NCBI GenBank assembly: GCA_025526995.1
Contig: JAHLKG010000023.1
Coordinates: 1 to 64,000 of the forward strand
Reading direction: 5' to 3'
Source: Powellomyces hirtus
Lineage: Eukaryota; Chytridiomycota; Chytridiomycetes; Spizellomycetales; Powellomycetaceae
Length of the DNA: 64,000 nt
Position 1 is the stretch's first letter. Every line of letters starts with the position of its first letter. Below the pieces are notes generated by a model that saw nothing but the letters and a program-made list of their open reading frames with translations, made no database searches and was not told where the DNA came from. This document shows, piece by piece, positions 10,792-20,847 of the stretch. The position numbers were made by a program, and so were the translations under genes.

Positions 10792-12765
10792 CTAACCTAG
10801 TGGGCACGATGTTGCCCGATCACTCTCTTGTACTGTGTCCGTGTACTGGCTCTTTAATAGCTTCTCGGCTTCGGCTAAGCTAGTACGCACAATGTACCTC
10901 GATCCAAGGGGTTCATACTCAATAGGCCAGACAATATCCGTTTTGATACACTTTCGCAGCACCTTCGTCGCATCTACAGCAAATACGTGTCCTTCTGCGG
11001 ATGGTGTTTCCAGACGCTGTAGACGCATGATAAGCGCGTTCGTTTTGCCTTCAACCCTGACTACTTTGGCAAAGGCAGTCATTCCTGATTGATGCGTAAA
11101 CCCAACCACATCTCCTATCCCTGGAACGGGCGCGACGGGCACGTTCTTTTCGCTAACATCGTTAGCACCCAGAACTGTTCTTTTGAACGTTCGGGTAGCA
11201 AACTCCACTCCTTTGCGTTTCCGTTCCAGCGATGAACAATTGTTATACACTGTCTGCTGTACCCTGGTCGACAATGCCATTGATATCAACGCATTCTGGG
11301 CCATAGCAGCCATGCATTTTTTACACTTACCTTAGTGTATGACGCATGGCGCGACTGACGGACTCCCTCAAAAGCTGATGATTCTCAGCGCTTGACGACT
11401 CCATGAAAGTCGTAAAAGAATGGCGCAAAACATTAGGCCCCACCCCGGCTACACCTGTACGCACTTCAACGATACCGGAGAGGTACCCCGTCCATTCACC
11501 TGCGCTGTCAAAGCAGTTGCCACTGCGCTTGCAGAAGAGGTATCCATGAGTTTCGCCGCGGGTGATTGTTAGGCGGACCATAGGGCGCATCAGCCAAAGG
11601 AGGTACTTTAAGAGAACCTCGTCATCAACTGGCAGCTCAACTGCATCCTGCCGCCCGTTGGACTTCCCATTCTTGTAGTCGCTAGAAAAGGAAGAGTGGT
11701 CAATCGAAGGTGCAGTGTGAGTGGTAAGCCTTCTCATGAACTACCTTATCACCGCGATGTAACGTCTGCAGTAGGTGGTGATATGATTTTGGAAGGACGC
11801 CTTGCTCTCGCTCTCGGTCATCACATGGTCTTGCAGCAGCCGCACCTCTTTCGATCGTCCAGGCGGTAGGCACGAGTAAAAGGCTAATGCAACGTAATTT
11901 TGCACTTGCACCACAAGTTCACGGCTAGGTTCGGCAAGGGAAGGTTGATCCCACAAATCACACACAATCAGACGTTGACAACGAACCGCTTCAAGGAACT
12001 AACGTGGTATCGGGTAATGAGTTGGAAGACTTCTGCTGCTGCGGAGATACGCCTTGGTAGTACACACCTGCTCCCAGACTAGCGAGGTGGCTGAATCTGT
12101 ATCATTGTCAATTCTGTTTCGAGCGGCTAGCACCTGATGTTGGTTTCGTGCTTTCAAGAGCCGCGCAATCTTGGGACTTGTTGTGTCAATAGAGTTTGGC
12201 GTGCAAGCAATCTCGGCAGAGCGGTATTTCAGCACATCGATCGCAGAGGTCAAATGATTCGCAAGGCTACCGTGGCTCAAACTCCTGACGCAGCGCAGAT
12301 ATCCATCAACATACTTGAGCTGTGAGGACGGAACGGAACTTGAGTCGCTGACACACGTTAAATTGAAGCACCCCCCGCTGCCCACCATGAATAAGTCCAC
12401 GTCTTCAAAGTGAATAAAGGACGGAGCCCGAAAGCGACGGACTCTTTTAACCATCCCAAGAATCCACAAATCCGTTCTTGGGACTTTGCGATTGTCTGCT
12501 CGTTCCGAGGGCGGCTGTGTCCGCGTCGCAACTCATATGGGGCGCTGAAGAATGCCCGCAATCCATGAAATTCAGCATGATTGAGTGGCGCCATTTCATA
12601 GTCCTGCAGCGTGTAGCTAGCGAGAATGTACACATCAGCAACATGCACTACCTGGACACATTGGAGCAGGCAGGTATGCCTATTTGCCTACCATTTGAAG
12701 CGCACTACACTTTTGATTCCACGTCCAAGATCGTACTCGTCGACATCGGGCATAAGCTGACGCAT
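10792..12765 (-). pseudogene. Crypton tyrosine recombinase, one frameshift
   Basis: Five exons can be joined by splice sites and phase: 12765-12692, 12616-12068, 11998-11745, 11681-11331 and 11263-10792. The first ATG gives a conserved head (MPDVDEYDLGRGIKSVVRF) also present in copy 2. The core-binding part contains MAPLNHAEFHGL and RICGFLGWL. Catalytic pieces of a tyrosine recombinase follow: box I Arg in LPPGRSKEV, box II LRHSFTT, MRHTLR, and the nucleophile in VQQTVYNN directly across the last intron. After the Tyr there are about 140 further residues. Comparison with copy 2 shows a 1-bp deletion just after GFLGWLK (near 12437), which switches frame; all other exons are open. The element is thus recently disabled, unless the deletion is a sequence error. 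Confidence 0.85.
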
Positions 12766-13057
12766 ATGCACAGCTGGGCGGGAGGGTGAGTATGGAAGGT
12801 AATCTGCGCCATTGGAGAAAGAATTTACTGTGGAAGTTGTACGCTCTTCCTGCCTATCTGGAGTTGGCGGTGGGCTCTGGCAAGGTAAGCTCAACCTTAA
12901 TGGCGGTGGTGGCGTTTGCGACTCTTCAGCGGTTACAAGTACCCTGTCGGATCCTGCGTCTTCTTCTGCCAGTTGCCAGTTACTGTCTATGAAGGCCAAC
13001 CAGAGTCAGCCAGTCAGTTAGTCAAGCAGCTTGCTGACAGCCACATGAGCCCAACCG

Positions 13058-13078
13058 TAACCCCTGCCCTAACCCTAA
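13058..13078 (-). repeat. TTAGGG-like motif at the Crypton head
   Basis: On the minus strand the sequence reads TTAGGGTTAGGGCAGGGGTT. The same string with two changes stands ahead of Crypton copy 2 at 16680-16698. A related motif, TAACCCTAACCC, lies at 13435-13446. Confidence 0.7.
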
Positions 13079-13645
13079 GCTCATCAAACCTAGATCTAGT
13101 CTGACCTTCAACTGGACGTAGCTCCTTCAGTTTTTGGTCCAAAGTCGTCAAACGCTGCTCAACTATGCGGCACAGCATACTCTAGAGCCACAGGAAGGAG
13201 CAAAGAAATTGACCTCCTTGTTACAAAGCTTTACTAGACAAAACATGGTTTTTCTGATGTTTTTTGAGGTTTTGTCCGTTTTTCTCCGAAACTAAGGATT
13301 TTTGGGAGGTCCATTTTTGAGCAGGGTCTGGACACACCCAAAGGAACAACTTTAATTAAGGGCTCGAGTCAATCTGAGAACTCAAAATTCCGGCTCATCA
13401 TAACCCATAACCCAGTGGGTCCCCCTTGTAACTTTAACCCTAACCCTTAGCCCGTGATTTTCGATAATGAGGTGCGATTCAACACAGTCCAAAATTACGG
13501 ATGTTCGTCAGCGAGCCGGAAATAGGTATGCACGCCCAAACAGGCGGATGGAATCTTCCCGGGCCCGGGATGGGCTTCATCCCCGCCTATATCAACACAA
13601 CCGTTACTGCACCCGACGGAATCACCTTGTCGAAAATTTCTCATC
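13079..13645. other. intergenic, TAACCC-rich
   Basis: No gene. It includes TAACCC-type motifs (13402-13453) and the presumed promoter of the downstream sensor gene. No TATA box was identified with confidence. Confidence 0.5.
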
Positions 13646-15735
13646 ATGTATCAGCGCACTGCAATCATCGAAGATGAAGAGGCCGGCAGTGGAGCAGATT
13701 ATAAACCTGCCGATTTGGCCACGGAAGCAAAAGATGGCGATGCCCCGCCGCAAAAGTGGTATCAAAAGCTCAGCATGCCCTTGTGGGCGTTGCAGTCTTT
13801 CATCATCACCGGAATTCTGGCAGTCGTTGTGGTGCCGGTACGTTCGAGTGTTCATTCATTTGTCACGGAAATATATGAAAAACAATGGTGGTGCATACAT
13901 CTCCAGTCCAGCACAATCTTTATAACGAACGCATATGCAAATGTTGAAGACAGCGCCCAGACCATGGCAACGGTAAGGTTCCCGCGTTCGCTACACACCT
14001 GCCAGGGAGCTTCTGTGGCTGATCCTTTTACTCTCATACGAATGTTGACTGCTTCAGCTGACCCTGAATTCAGCCAAAGAAGGCCTCCGATCCACCACTG
14101 ACGGTTATCGGAACATTGCGCTGAACTTTGGTCTGAGGACCACTACCTTGGCGGTCGTCAAGACTGCGCTGCAGCCTCGAAACCTGACGTTGACCCCCTT
14201 GGTCGGTTCGGACTTCTTGAAGGACTTCATTCGCCTTACGTATGATAACCTTGACGTGTCGACCATCACTTGTGTTGCCAACACTGGACCGCCAGCTTCG
14301 CCTCCTGGCGGCAATGTCATATTTGGTGTTGGCAAGTGGACGATCGAATCGGAAAAGCCCGTATTCGATGGGCCCAATGGTGGTCTCAAGGATTTGGAGG
14401 GCCTGCTTCCTTGGGGGGCATACTGGACATGGAATCATATGGAGGCCACGGACAAGAACTTCTATTTCAAGAACTCTGTGAACGAAAAGGGCGAATTACT
14501 ACCCGATAAGGCCGTGAAAATCTTCCGACAAGGCTACGAGCAAGACTTCCTCAATCCGGCAAAGAATATCACCAACTACGTGAAGACAGCGCGAGTCTCG
14601 ACTCTCTTCGGCGGAGGGTGGACATACAAGGGGGCTCCCGGGGCGTACAACGCGTCTGCGGATCCTGTTTATCTCGAAATGGTGTCGAACAATCCTCGTG
14701 CTGAAGGAAAATCCATCTGGGTTTACTCGAACGTGTACGGAGCTATCCTGGGGATGAGCTCTGTCAACATCTACGGGAACAGCACGACGCCGACCCACCA
14801 ATGTTCAGTGGGCGGCTTGATGTTTATTTCTTTGGAGCCATACATCCGCCGCCTCCTTCCCTCGCCGTCTTCGGTCGTTTTCCTTTTCGATGCTGTCGGC
14901 ACAGCTCCGGGCGTCAAGCCAAGCTTCAAGCCGGGCACGATAATTGCGTCTTCTATCCAAAACGCGGCTGTCAATCAGGATCGTATTCTCGCTGGAGTTC
15001 CCGGTGCGGGACTGTACACCATTGAGGAGACATGGCATCCGACGATTTCGCAAATCGGTAGGTACTTAATGGCCAAGTACCCCTCGCTGGCCGATCTCGT
15101 CGGGCCAAAGATCATCAAGGCCCGGCTGGGCGACGGAGTGGACTGGTATATCGCAGCAGAGCAAATCAGTATCGACGACGCGGGCAATAAATGGACAATG
15201 GTCATCGCCTTTCCACGACACGATTTCTATTCAGCCATCGACAAGTCTATCTCCAAGAGCATCATTGTCATTTGCTGCTTGAGCTTTGCCGCCCTCGTCT
15301 TCACTGTGGCCGGTTCCATTGCATTTACCATGCCTCTACGTATTCTTGGAGCGTACATGGCGGAAGTTACGCAGATGAAGTTCAAGTGCCTGGAAGGCGG
15401 TCAGATCGACAAACGCAGCTTCGTCCGCGAAATTGCTTCGTTGGAGGCCGCGTTCGCTATTATGGTGAAAGCATTGTAAGTTTCTCCTGCGGAGTTCCTT
15501 CCCTTCCGTTTGTAATGCCTGATGCTTTTGTGGTCTTCATGTAGCGCTGCCGGTATCCGCAAGAATGCATGTAAGACTCAACCCAAATATACATTTGCGT
15601 AAACCATGTTGCCAAACAGCTCACTAACTGCCGACTTTCCGTTCAGCCCTGACTTCAAGGAACAGATCGGGTTCAGCAAGTCAGTCACAGAACTACTCCG
15701 TTATAGGCGCAGCTCGCGGGAGCATTTCAAAGTAG
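13646..15735 (+). CDS. two-TM sensor protein with extracellular Cache-like domain (paralogue 1)
   Basis: Five exons joined by phase: 13646-13837, 13907-13972, 14058-15475, 15545-15570, 15647-15735; 596 aa. A cytosolic N-terminus of about 45 residues precedes one TM helix (LQSFIITGILAVVVVP). About 420 extracellular residues follow, with PWGAYWTWN, GKSIWVYSNVY and DAAGNKWTM-like features (read as DDAGNKWTMVIAFPR), in the style of double-Cache ligand-binding domains. A second TM helix lies near residues 488-512 (IIVICCLSFAALVFTVAG). Then comes a HAMP-like helix (REIASLEAAFAIMVKAF-AAGIRKN), and the protein ends after a 30-residue Ser-rich tail. Homologues I know of in zoosporic fungi carry a cyclase or other output domain here; none is seen. 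The protein is paralogous to the gene at 54847-57494. Ligand and signalling partner are unknown. Confidence 0.8.
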
Positions 15736-16679
15736 ACGCAGCTGCACGTATCCGCAAAATAAGCCAGGAATTCCCACTCAACTTTACCAGTGCAACCCTA
15801 CCGGAAGGCAACCGACGGGCGCAATAAAGAGGCATGAGTATCGTTGGCTCGACCGCGTCGGCAGTAAGCGTCCCATCAAGCGACTGGTTTTGCAGCGCTT
15901 GCCAGGGGTTGAGAAGGCATCCCAGAGCTTCATTTCTGTTATTACTGCACATTATATGTCATATGCTTATTCGCCTGTCATGTCACTGATAGACGCACCA
16001 GATGCCATGCAAACCCGTGTGCGTCCATGGACACTTATCTGTTATTTAGTATGACATGGAGTATCAGTCTTTCTCTTGCAGGCTTTTGGGGTGAGGCGGC
16101 AAGGTGCATGACTCTTAGTTACTCGTTTACAACTTTCTGCGCTGGAGGCTTCTTCTGGCGTCTTTGCTGTCACTACAGCGTTGTAACGACATTGCCAACA
16201 TGTCCGTGGTAGGAGTCCGACAGGCAGTCGACGTATTTTGCTTCAGCTCACGGTGGAATGTGGGGTAGGACATCTGAAAGGAGTATTTGATAGGTCACCA
16301 ACCATCGGGCTGCTTGCTGATGCCATCCACAACAAGGAAGAGCGTCTTCCGGTCAAAGTCACCTTGTGCTTACTAAATTTGCCTCCTTTGCAGACTTCGT
16401 TGGTCATTGGGAGCTTGAGTTTCTTCAAGATATGGGCACCAGATATGGGCACCGGAATGGCCCAACGGTGATGCCGGAGGGTTCCTTCGCTGACAGGGGG
16501 AATGAGACCAGCACCAGCCCCAGAAGAGGCCAACGAAGCGGCCAAAGCCACAGCCCTAGATGGCGGGGCGGCCAACCGAACATCTGTAAATGCAAAGGGG
16601 CCGCCGCCACGTTCTCGACAGAGACATCGGGGCCAAGGGGGGGAGGGGCAGCTGCAGCAGAGCCTAGCTGGGGCTGACA
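15736..16679. other. no supportable gene
   Basis: The downstream flank of the sensor gene and anonymous sequence with a short GATATGGGCACC direct repeat (16430-16455). The stretch after 16480 is GC-rich and low complexity. No domain was recognised on either strand. Confidence 0.4.
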
Positions 16680-17533
16680 TAGGGTTAGGTCAGGGGTTGG
16701 ACGCAAATCCCTACACTAACTGGCGTGTTCCTGCACAAAGGACAAGCGATATCAGCCAATCTCAATGGAAACGTAGGGGAATTCGATGTGTCCGTGGAAG
16801 CAGAATCTATGACTGACGAACACGATATAGTCACCTGTATCAGTGTTGCTCCACCCCGCACCCCTATTGCTAAGGAAAGAACTCTGTCGCCCCAAGGGTG
16901 CTGTCGCCATGCGCATCCATATCCATCGCCACCACGGGATATCCGTTGAGCAATGCCCGATGTCGACTAGGAGGATTTGGTGCGCGGGATTAAGAGCGTG
17001 GTCCGTTTTAAGTGGTGAGTAGGTTCCATAGCGTGATTCTCTTCATTGCCGTCGAAGCTAACTTGCAAACCTCTGCTTAGTTATACACTGCAATCTTTCA
17101 AAACGATGCCGCTCAATCACCTGGAGTTCCATAGATTTTGCAAGTTCTTTAGCGTGCCATATGAGCTGCGCCGGGGGACCAATAGACTGCGCAACAAACA
17201 AACCATTGCAAAGTCGCGGGAACGGATCTGTGGGTTTCTAGGATGGTTGAAGCAATCTGGTCGCTTTACCAACCCCTCCTTTGTCAATGTTGAAGACATT
17301 GCACTGTTCCTGGTGAACCTCTCAGCTTGCTCTTTGACAAATCTACTGCCAGCTTACACTTCCATTTTCTAAACCAAATATGTTGGGGGCTACTTGCGGT
17401 CTATCCGAGAACTCAATCATGGAAGCATTGGAAACCACCCCACATCTGCCATCAATGTTTTAAAATACCACTCTACCGCCCCCAACGTCAATCCGAAAGC
17501 TAATCCATAGATTGCTCAACTCATTCGGTATTA
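16680..17533 (+). mobile_element. Crypton copy 2, 3'-truncated and decayed
   Basis: It starts with the same TTAGGG-like head as copy 1. The first exon (MPDVD, then a stop codon, then RGIKSVVRFK) is recognisable at 16953-17014. After a short intron (GTGAGT...CTTAG) the core-binding exon reads YTLQSFKTMPLNHLEFHRF, RRGTNRLRNKQTIAKSRERI and GFLGWLKQSGRFTNPSFVNV from about 17082. Homology to copy 1 continues, with frame breaks, up to about 17520-17533, where a solo-looking LTR begins. The catalytic exons are missing. Its reading without the 1-bp deletion is what reveals the frameshift in copy 1. Confidence 0.8.
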
Positions 17534-18006
17534 TGATCTTGGCAACGGAAGGCAGGAGCGAAGCACAGATAACGGATCGAGAGGTAGAATAGAGGGGATA
17601 GTATTTGCAAGGACAAGAACTGGGCCAAGGACTAGGACTAGAGATGAGAAGAACTGGTGTTGATCTGCTGGGGAGCTAGGACCCGGACTGAGGGGGGTTG
17701 GCTATTTATACTTTTTCTGAGAGGCTGGCGGGGCTACCGAAAGACTATAGAACAAAAAAGACAGCAACGGAAATGCCAAGTGTGGAGAAGCATAGTGCAC
17801 GGAACAAGAAAGAAGATACGGCTGGGTGGGGCTGCAGATGGCTGCGTGCGGCTGCGTGCAGCTGGGAGGTCCTTGACGTGTTGCAGGTTGCACGCGGCTG
17901 CGAGGTACATGACATGTTGCGGGTTCGTGACAAGGGATTGACAGCAGCAGGCTGTCAAGGTTTCTTGTGCTGACGTGAGCTATGGGATGGACACGTGTCC
18001 ATAACA
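17534..18006 (-). mobile_element. LTR of a Ty3/gypsy element (3' LTR of minus-strand chromovirus)
   Basis: A 473-bp block bounded by TG (TGATCTTGGCAACGG) and CA (GTGTCCATAACA). It sits directly downstream of the pol remains on the minus strand, after a purine-rich tract (GGTAAGAGAGAGGG) typical of a polypurine primer site. It contains a TATA-like box. Its outer edge abuts Crypton copy 2, indicating insertion into that copy. No partner LTR is found, because the 5' end of the element is missing, so target duplications cannot be checked. Confidence 0.7.
17702..17710 (-). promoter_or_regulatory. TATA-like box in the LTR
   Basis: On the minus strand the sequence reads TATAAATAG, roughly 300 bp inside the LTR counted from its TGTTATGG start, as expected for a U3 promoter. 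Function is inferred from position only. Confidence 0.45.
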
Positions 18007-20575
18007 TCACCCTCTCTCTTACCGTCGCCTCGTCCTTGGGCGTGGATCGACTTGGGACCGGGGCACGGTTTGTCGGGATACATATTGTGGAATTTGGCAA
18101 GGAGCTCGTCGGCATGAGTGATGTGTGCGGCAGGCTCCCAAGTATTCTCGGAATCAGGCCAGTCTTGCCACTTAATAAAGCACTACAGCCGGCGGCGACG
18201 GATTCTGGAATCAAGGATGGCTTCAACAACCCATTCTTCTTGGCCCTCCACTTCCTCAGGAGGTGGGCTCGGGCTCCACTCGTTTGCGGATGGTGAAGCA
18301 GGGCTCGAGGAGAGAGACGTGGAAACATTGTGGATTTTGTAGGAGGGGGGGAAGCTTGAGGCGGTAAGCAACCGAATTGATCTTCTCGACGACAGAGAAC
18401 GGCCCAATCTTGCGGTTGTCCAGTTTCTTTGAAGGCCTCATGGTCTTGAGGTTTTTGCAGAGGAGCCAAACTTTATCGCCGGGCGCAAAGTCAGGACCCA
18501 GAATTCGCTTTGTGTCGGCGTAGTGCTTCATTCGATCTTGTGCTTCCTTGAGCTGGACGGATGTTCATGGATTTCCTTGATCCGTACGGCACGCACTTCC
18601 GCAGCAGGATTGATAGACTCCGACGTGACGGCAACAGAAGGCTCAATCGAGGGTGGAAACCATTATTGGCGTAGAACGGGGTGGTATGGGTTGATGATTG
18701 AAGGGTGTTATTGTACGCAAACTCCGCCGATGACAGAAGCTCCAACCAGTCGTCTTGTTGATGGTTGCAGAAGCAGCAAAGATACTGCTCCAGGATCTGG
18801 TTGGTGCGTTCTGTTTGACCGTCGCTCTGGGGGTGGAATGCGGAGGAAAGGTTGACCTTGGTACCGAGGAGTCTGAAAAGACGTTTCCAGAATCGGGAGT
18901 CGAACTAGGATCCACGATCAGAGATGATTTTGTCAGGGAGCCCGTGGAGGCGGATGATGCTCTGGAAGACCAGGTCGGCAGTGGACTCGGCAGACTCAGA
19001 CTTGCGGCAGGGAATGAAGTGAGCTAAAACAACAGATGACCACTAGTACAGAGTCACGTCCGCTGACGGGAGGCAGGTCAGTGATGAAGTCCATTGACTA
19101 AGATCCCCAAGGGCGGTCGGGGATGGAGTTGGGCTGGAGAAGACCGTATGGCTTATGACAACTGGATCAGGCTTGGTTGCAGATATCGCAGGACTTGACG
19201 TAGGCCTTGACAAAACGCCACTGGCTGGGCCGCCAGTAGTTGCGAGAAACGAGTTCAAGCATCTTGGACACACCAAAATGACCGGATAGTCGGGTGTCAT
19301 GCATGTCGTAGCAGATCTCGGTTTGGAGCTCGTTGGTGGAAACATAGACAAGGTTATCGAACAGCAGAACTCCGCCTTCTCTGAGAAACGCTTCGCACGG
19401 TCTTAAGTTTCCTCTGTTCATTGGGATTCGGGGATCTTCAGCTGTTTGCGGATGGTCTTGGCAAAGTCATCGCTCATGCAGGCAGCTTTGATCCTGTCAA
19501 GAAGTGAAGAATCAAGGGGAGCGAGGAAAGTGGTAGCGAGGCAGAGACGGTCTGGAGTCAAAATTGTTGTCTCCTGGGAGCGGAACGCTTCTTCCCCTCT
19601 TTTAGCTCGTATTCTGAGCAGCGGGAGAGGGCGTCGGCTAGGTGTTGCTGGGGACCGGGGCGATAGGTAATGACGAAGTCGAAATCAGCAAAGAAAATCA
19701 ACCAGCGGGCTTGGCGGCGGTTCAGGGTTCGGGTGGTCATGAAATATTGAAGGTTTTTATGGTTGGAATAGACGGTAACCGTGTGACGAGCACCAATGAG
19801 ATAGTGCCTCCATTGGGCAAATGAGTCTTGGATCGCAAGAAGCTCCTTATCGTAAATCTCGTAATTGATCTCTTCGGAGGTGAATTTACAGGAGTGGAAG
19901 GCAACAGGGTGGAGTTGCCTCTGCCCGTCCGGTTGGAGGAGAACAGCGCCAATGGCAAAATCGGAGGCGTCGGTCTCAACAAAGAAGGGTTTCTCGGGAT
20001 CAGGATGAACAAGGATGGGTGCTGAGGTGAACGCTTTCTTAAGAGCGTCAAAGGCGGCTTGAGCGACCGCAGTCCATTTGAAAGGGAGGTCCTTGCGCGT
20101 CAGGGATGTGAGCGGGGCGGCGATCTTTGAATAGCCTTGGATAAACCGGCGGTAGAAGTTGGCAAAACCAAGGAAGCGTTGAATGCCTTTAACATTGGTG
20201 GGTGGTTCCCAATCTGTGATGGCGGCGATCTTCTTGGGGTCCATCTGGATTCCGTTCTCGGAGATAATGAAGCCTAGGAACTCGACGGATTCATGGTTGA
20301 ACTCGCATTTTTCGGGTTTGGCATACAAGCCGTGGTGACGGAGGCGGGATAGGACCGCGCGGACGTGTTTCGGGCGATCCTCGGGGTTCTGGGAGAAGAT
20401 CAGAATATCATCGAGGTACACTACGACGAAAACATTGAGGATGTCACGGAAAATATCATTCATCAGGTACTGGAAAACACCGGGAGCGTTGCTGAGGCCG
20501 AAGGGCATGACATTGTACTCAAACAGACCGTAGCGGCAGCGAAAGTATAGAGATGAGCGGTTTCTGTGTAGGAGT
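18007..20575 (-). pseudogene. chromovirus (Ty3/gypsy) pol, 5'-truncated, broken
   Basis: Minus strand, in order. The reverse transcriptase starts in mid-domain (RYGLFEYNVMPFGLSNAP, then catalytic VVYLDDILIFS). RNase H follows (FFVETDASDFAIGAVL). The integrase zinc finger has H-x-H-C-C (HDTRLSGHFGVSK ... SCDICNQA). A badly broken integrase core and C-terminal part come next (FAYNNTLQSSTHTTPFYAN; GPDFAPGDKVWLL). Last is a chromodomain-like end (EEWVVEAILDSRIRRR, an in-frame TAG, then CFIKWQDWPDSENTWEPA). Gag, protease and the N-terminal half of the reverse transcriptase are absent. RT-RNase H is open for 316 codons, but integrase has several frame breaks, so the element is dead. It is host-genome retrotransposon debris. 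Confidence 0.9.
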
Positions 20576-20598
20576 TGAAGGCCGGAACATTGGCCGTA

Positions 20599-20664
20599 GT
20601 TGATGACTACTTTGTGGAAGTCATGTGCGTTCGGTTGATGACTACTTTGTGAAGGTCATGTGCG
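20599..20664. repeat. two-copy 35-bp tandem repeat
   Basis: GTTGATGACTACTTTGTG is followed by a near-identical tail in both units, at 20599-20629 and 20634-20664. It lies between the truncated retroelement and the next gene. Confidence 0.85.
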
Positions 20665-20847
20665 AAGGACACGCGGCAGCGCTCTCTCCCAAACAACTCT
20701 TTAAAAGCAGCTTCCGCGTCGTGTCCCCGCAGTTTTGATCTGCACCCTTCTGCTGTCCACCCAATTCTTACCATTTCGTACGAATTGTCCACTCCTGCAA
20801 ATCGTACCTCGTCAAGCAAGAACACTCAAAGTCCCCGTGCTCGTCCG

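Larger units (their letters stand above)
10740..13080 (-). mobile_element. Crypton DNA transposon, copy 1
   Basis: Extent is approximate. The element is defined by a tyrosine-recombinase gene (10792-12765) and by an upstream block that recurs in copy 2: a TTAGGG-like head at 13058-13078. Cryptons move through a tyrosine recombinase and have no terminal inverted repeats, and none are seen here. The right and left borders could not be fixed because the other two copies in the window are partial. Confidence 0.75.

Noticed and set aside
13402..13453. Chromosome end
   Set aside because: TAACCC motifs are few, degenerate and internal, with genes on both sides; at most interstitial telomere-like sequence.
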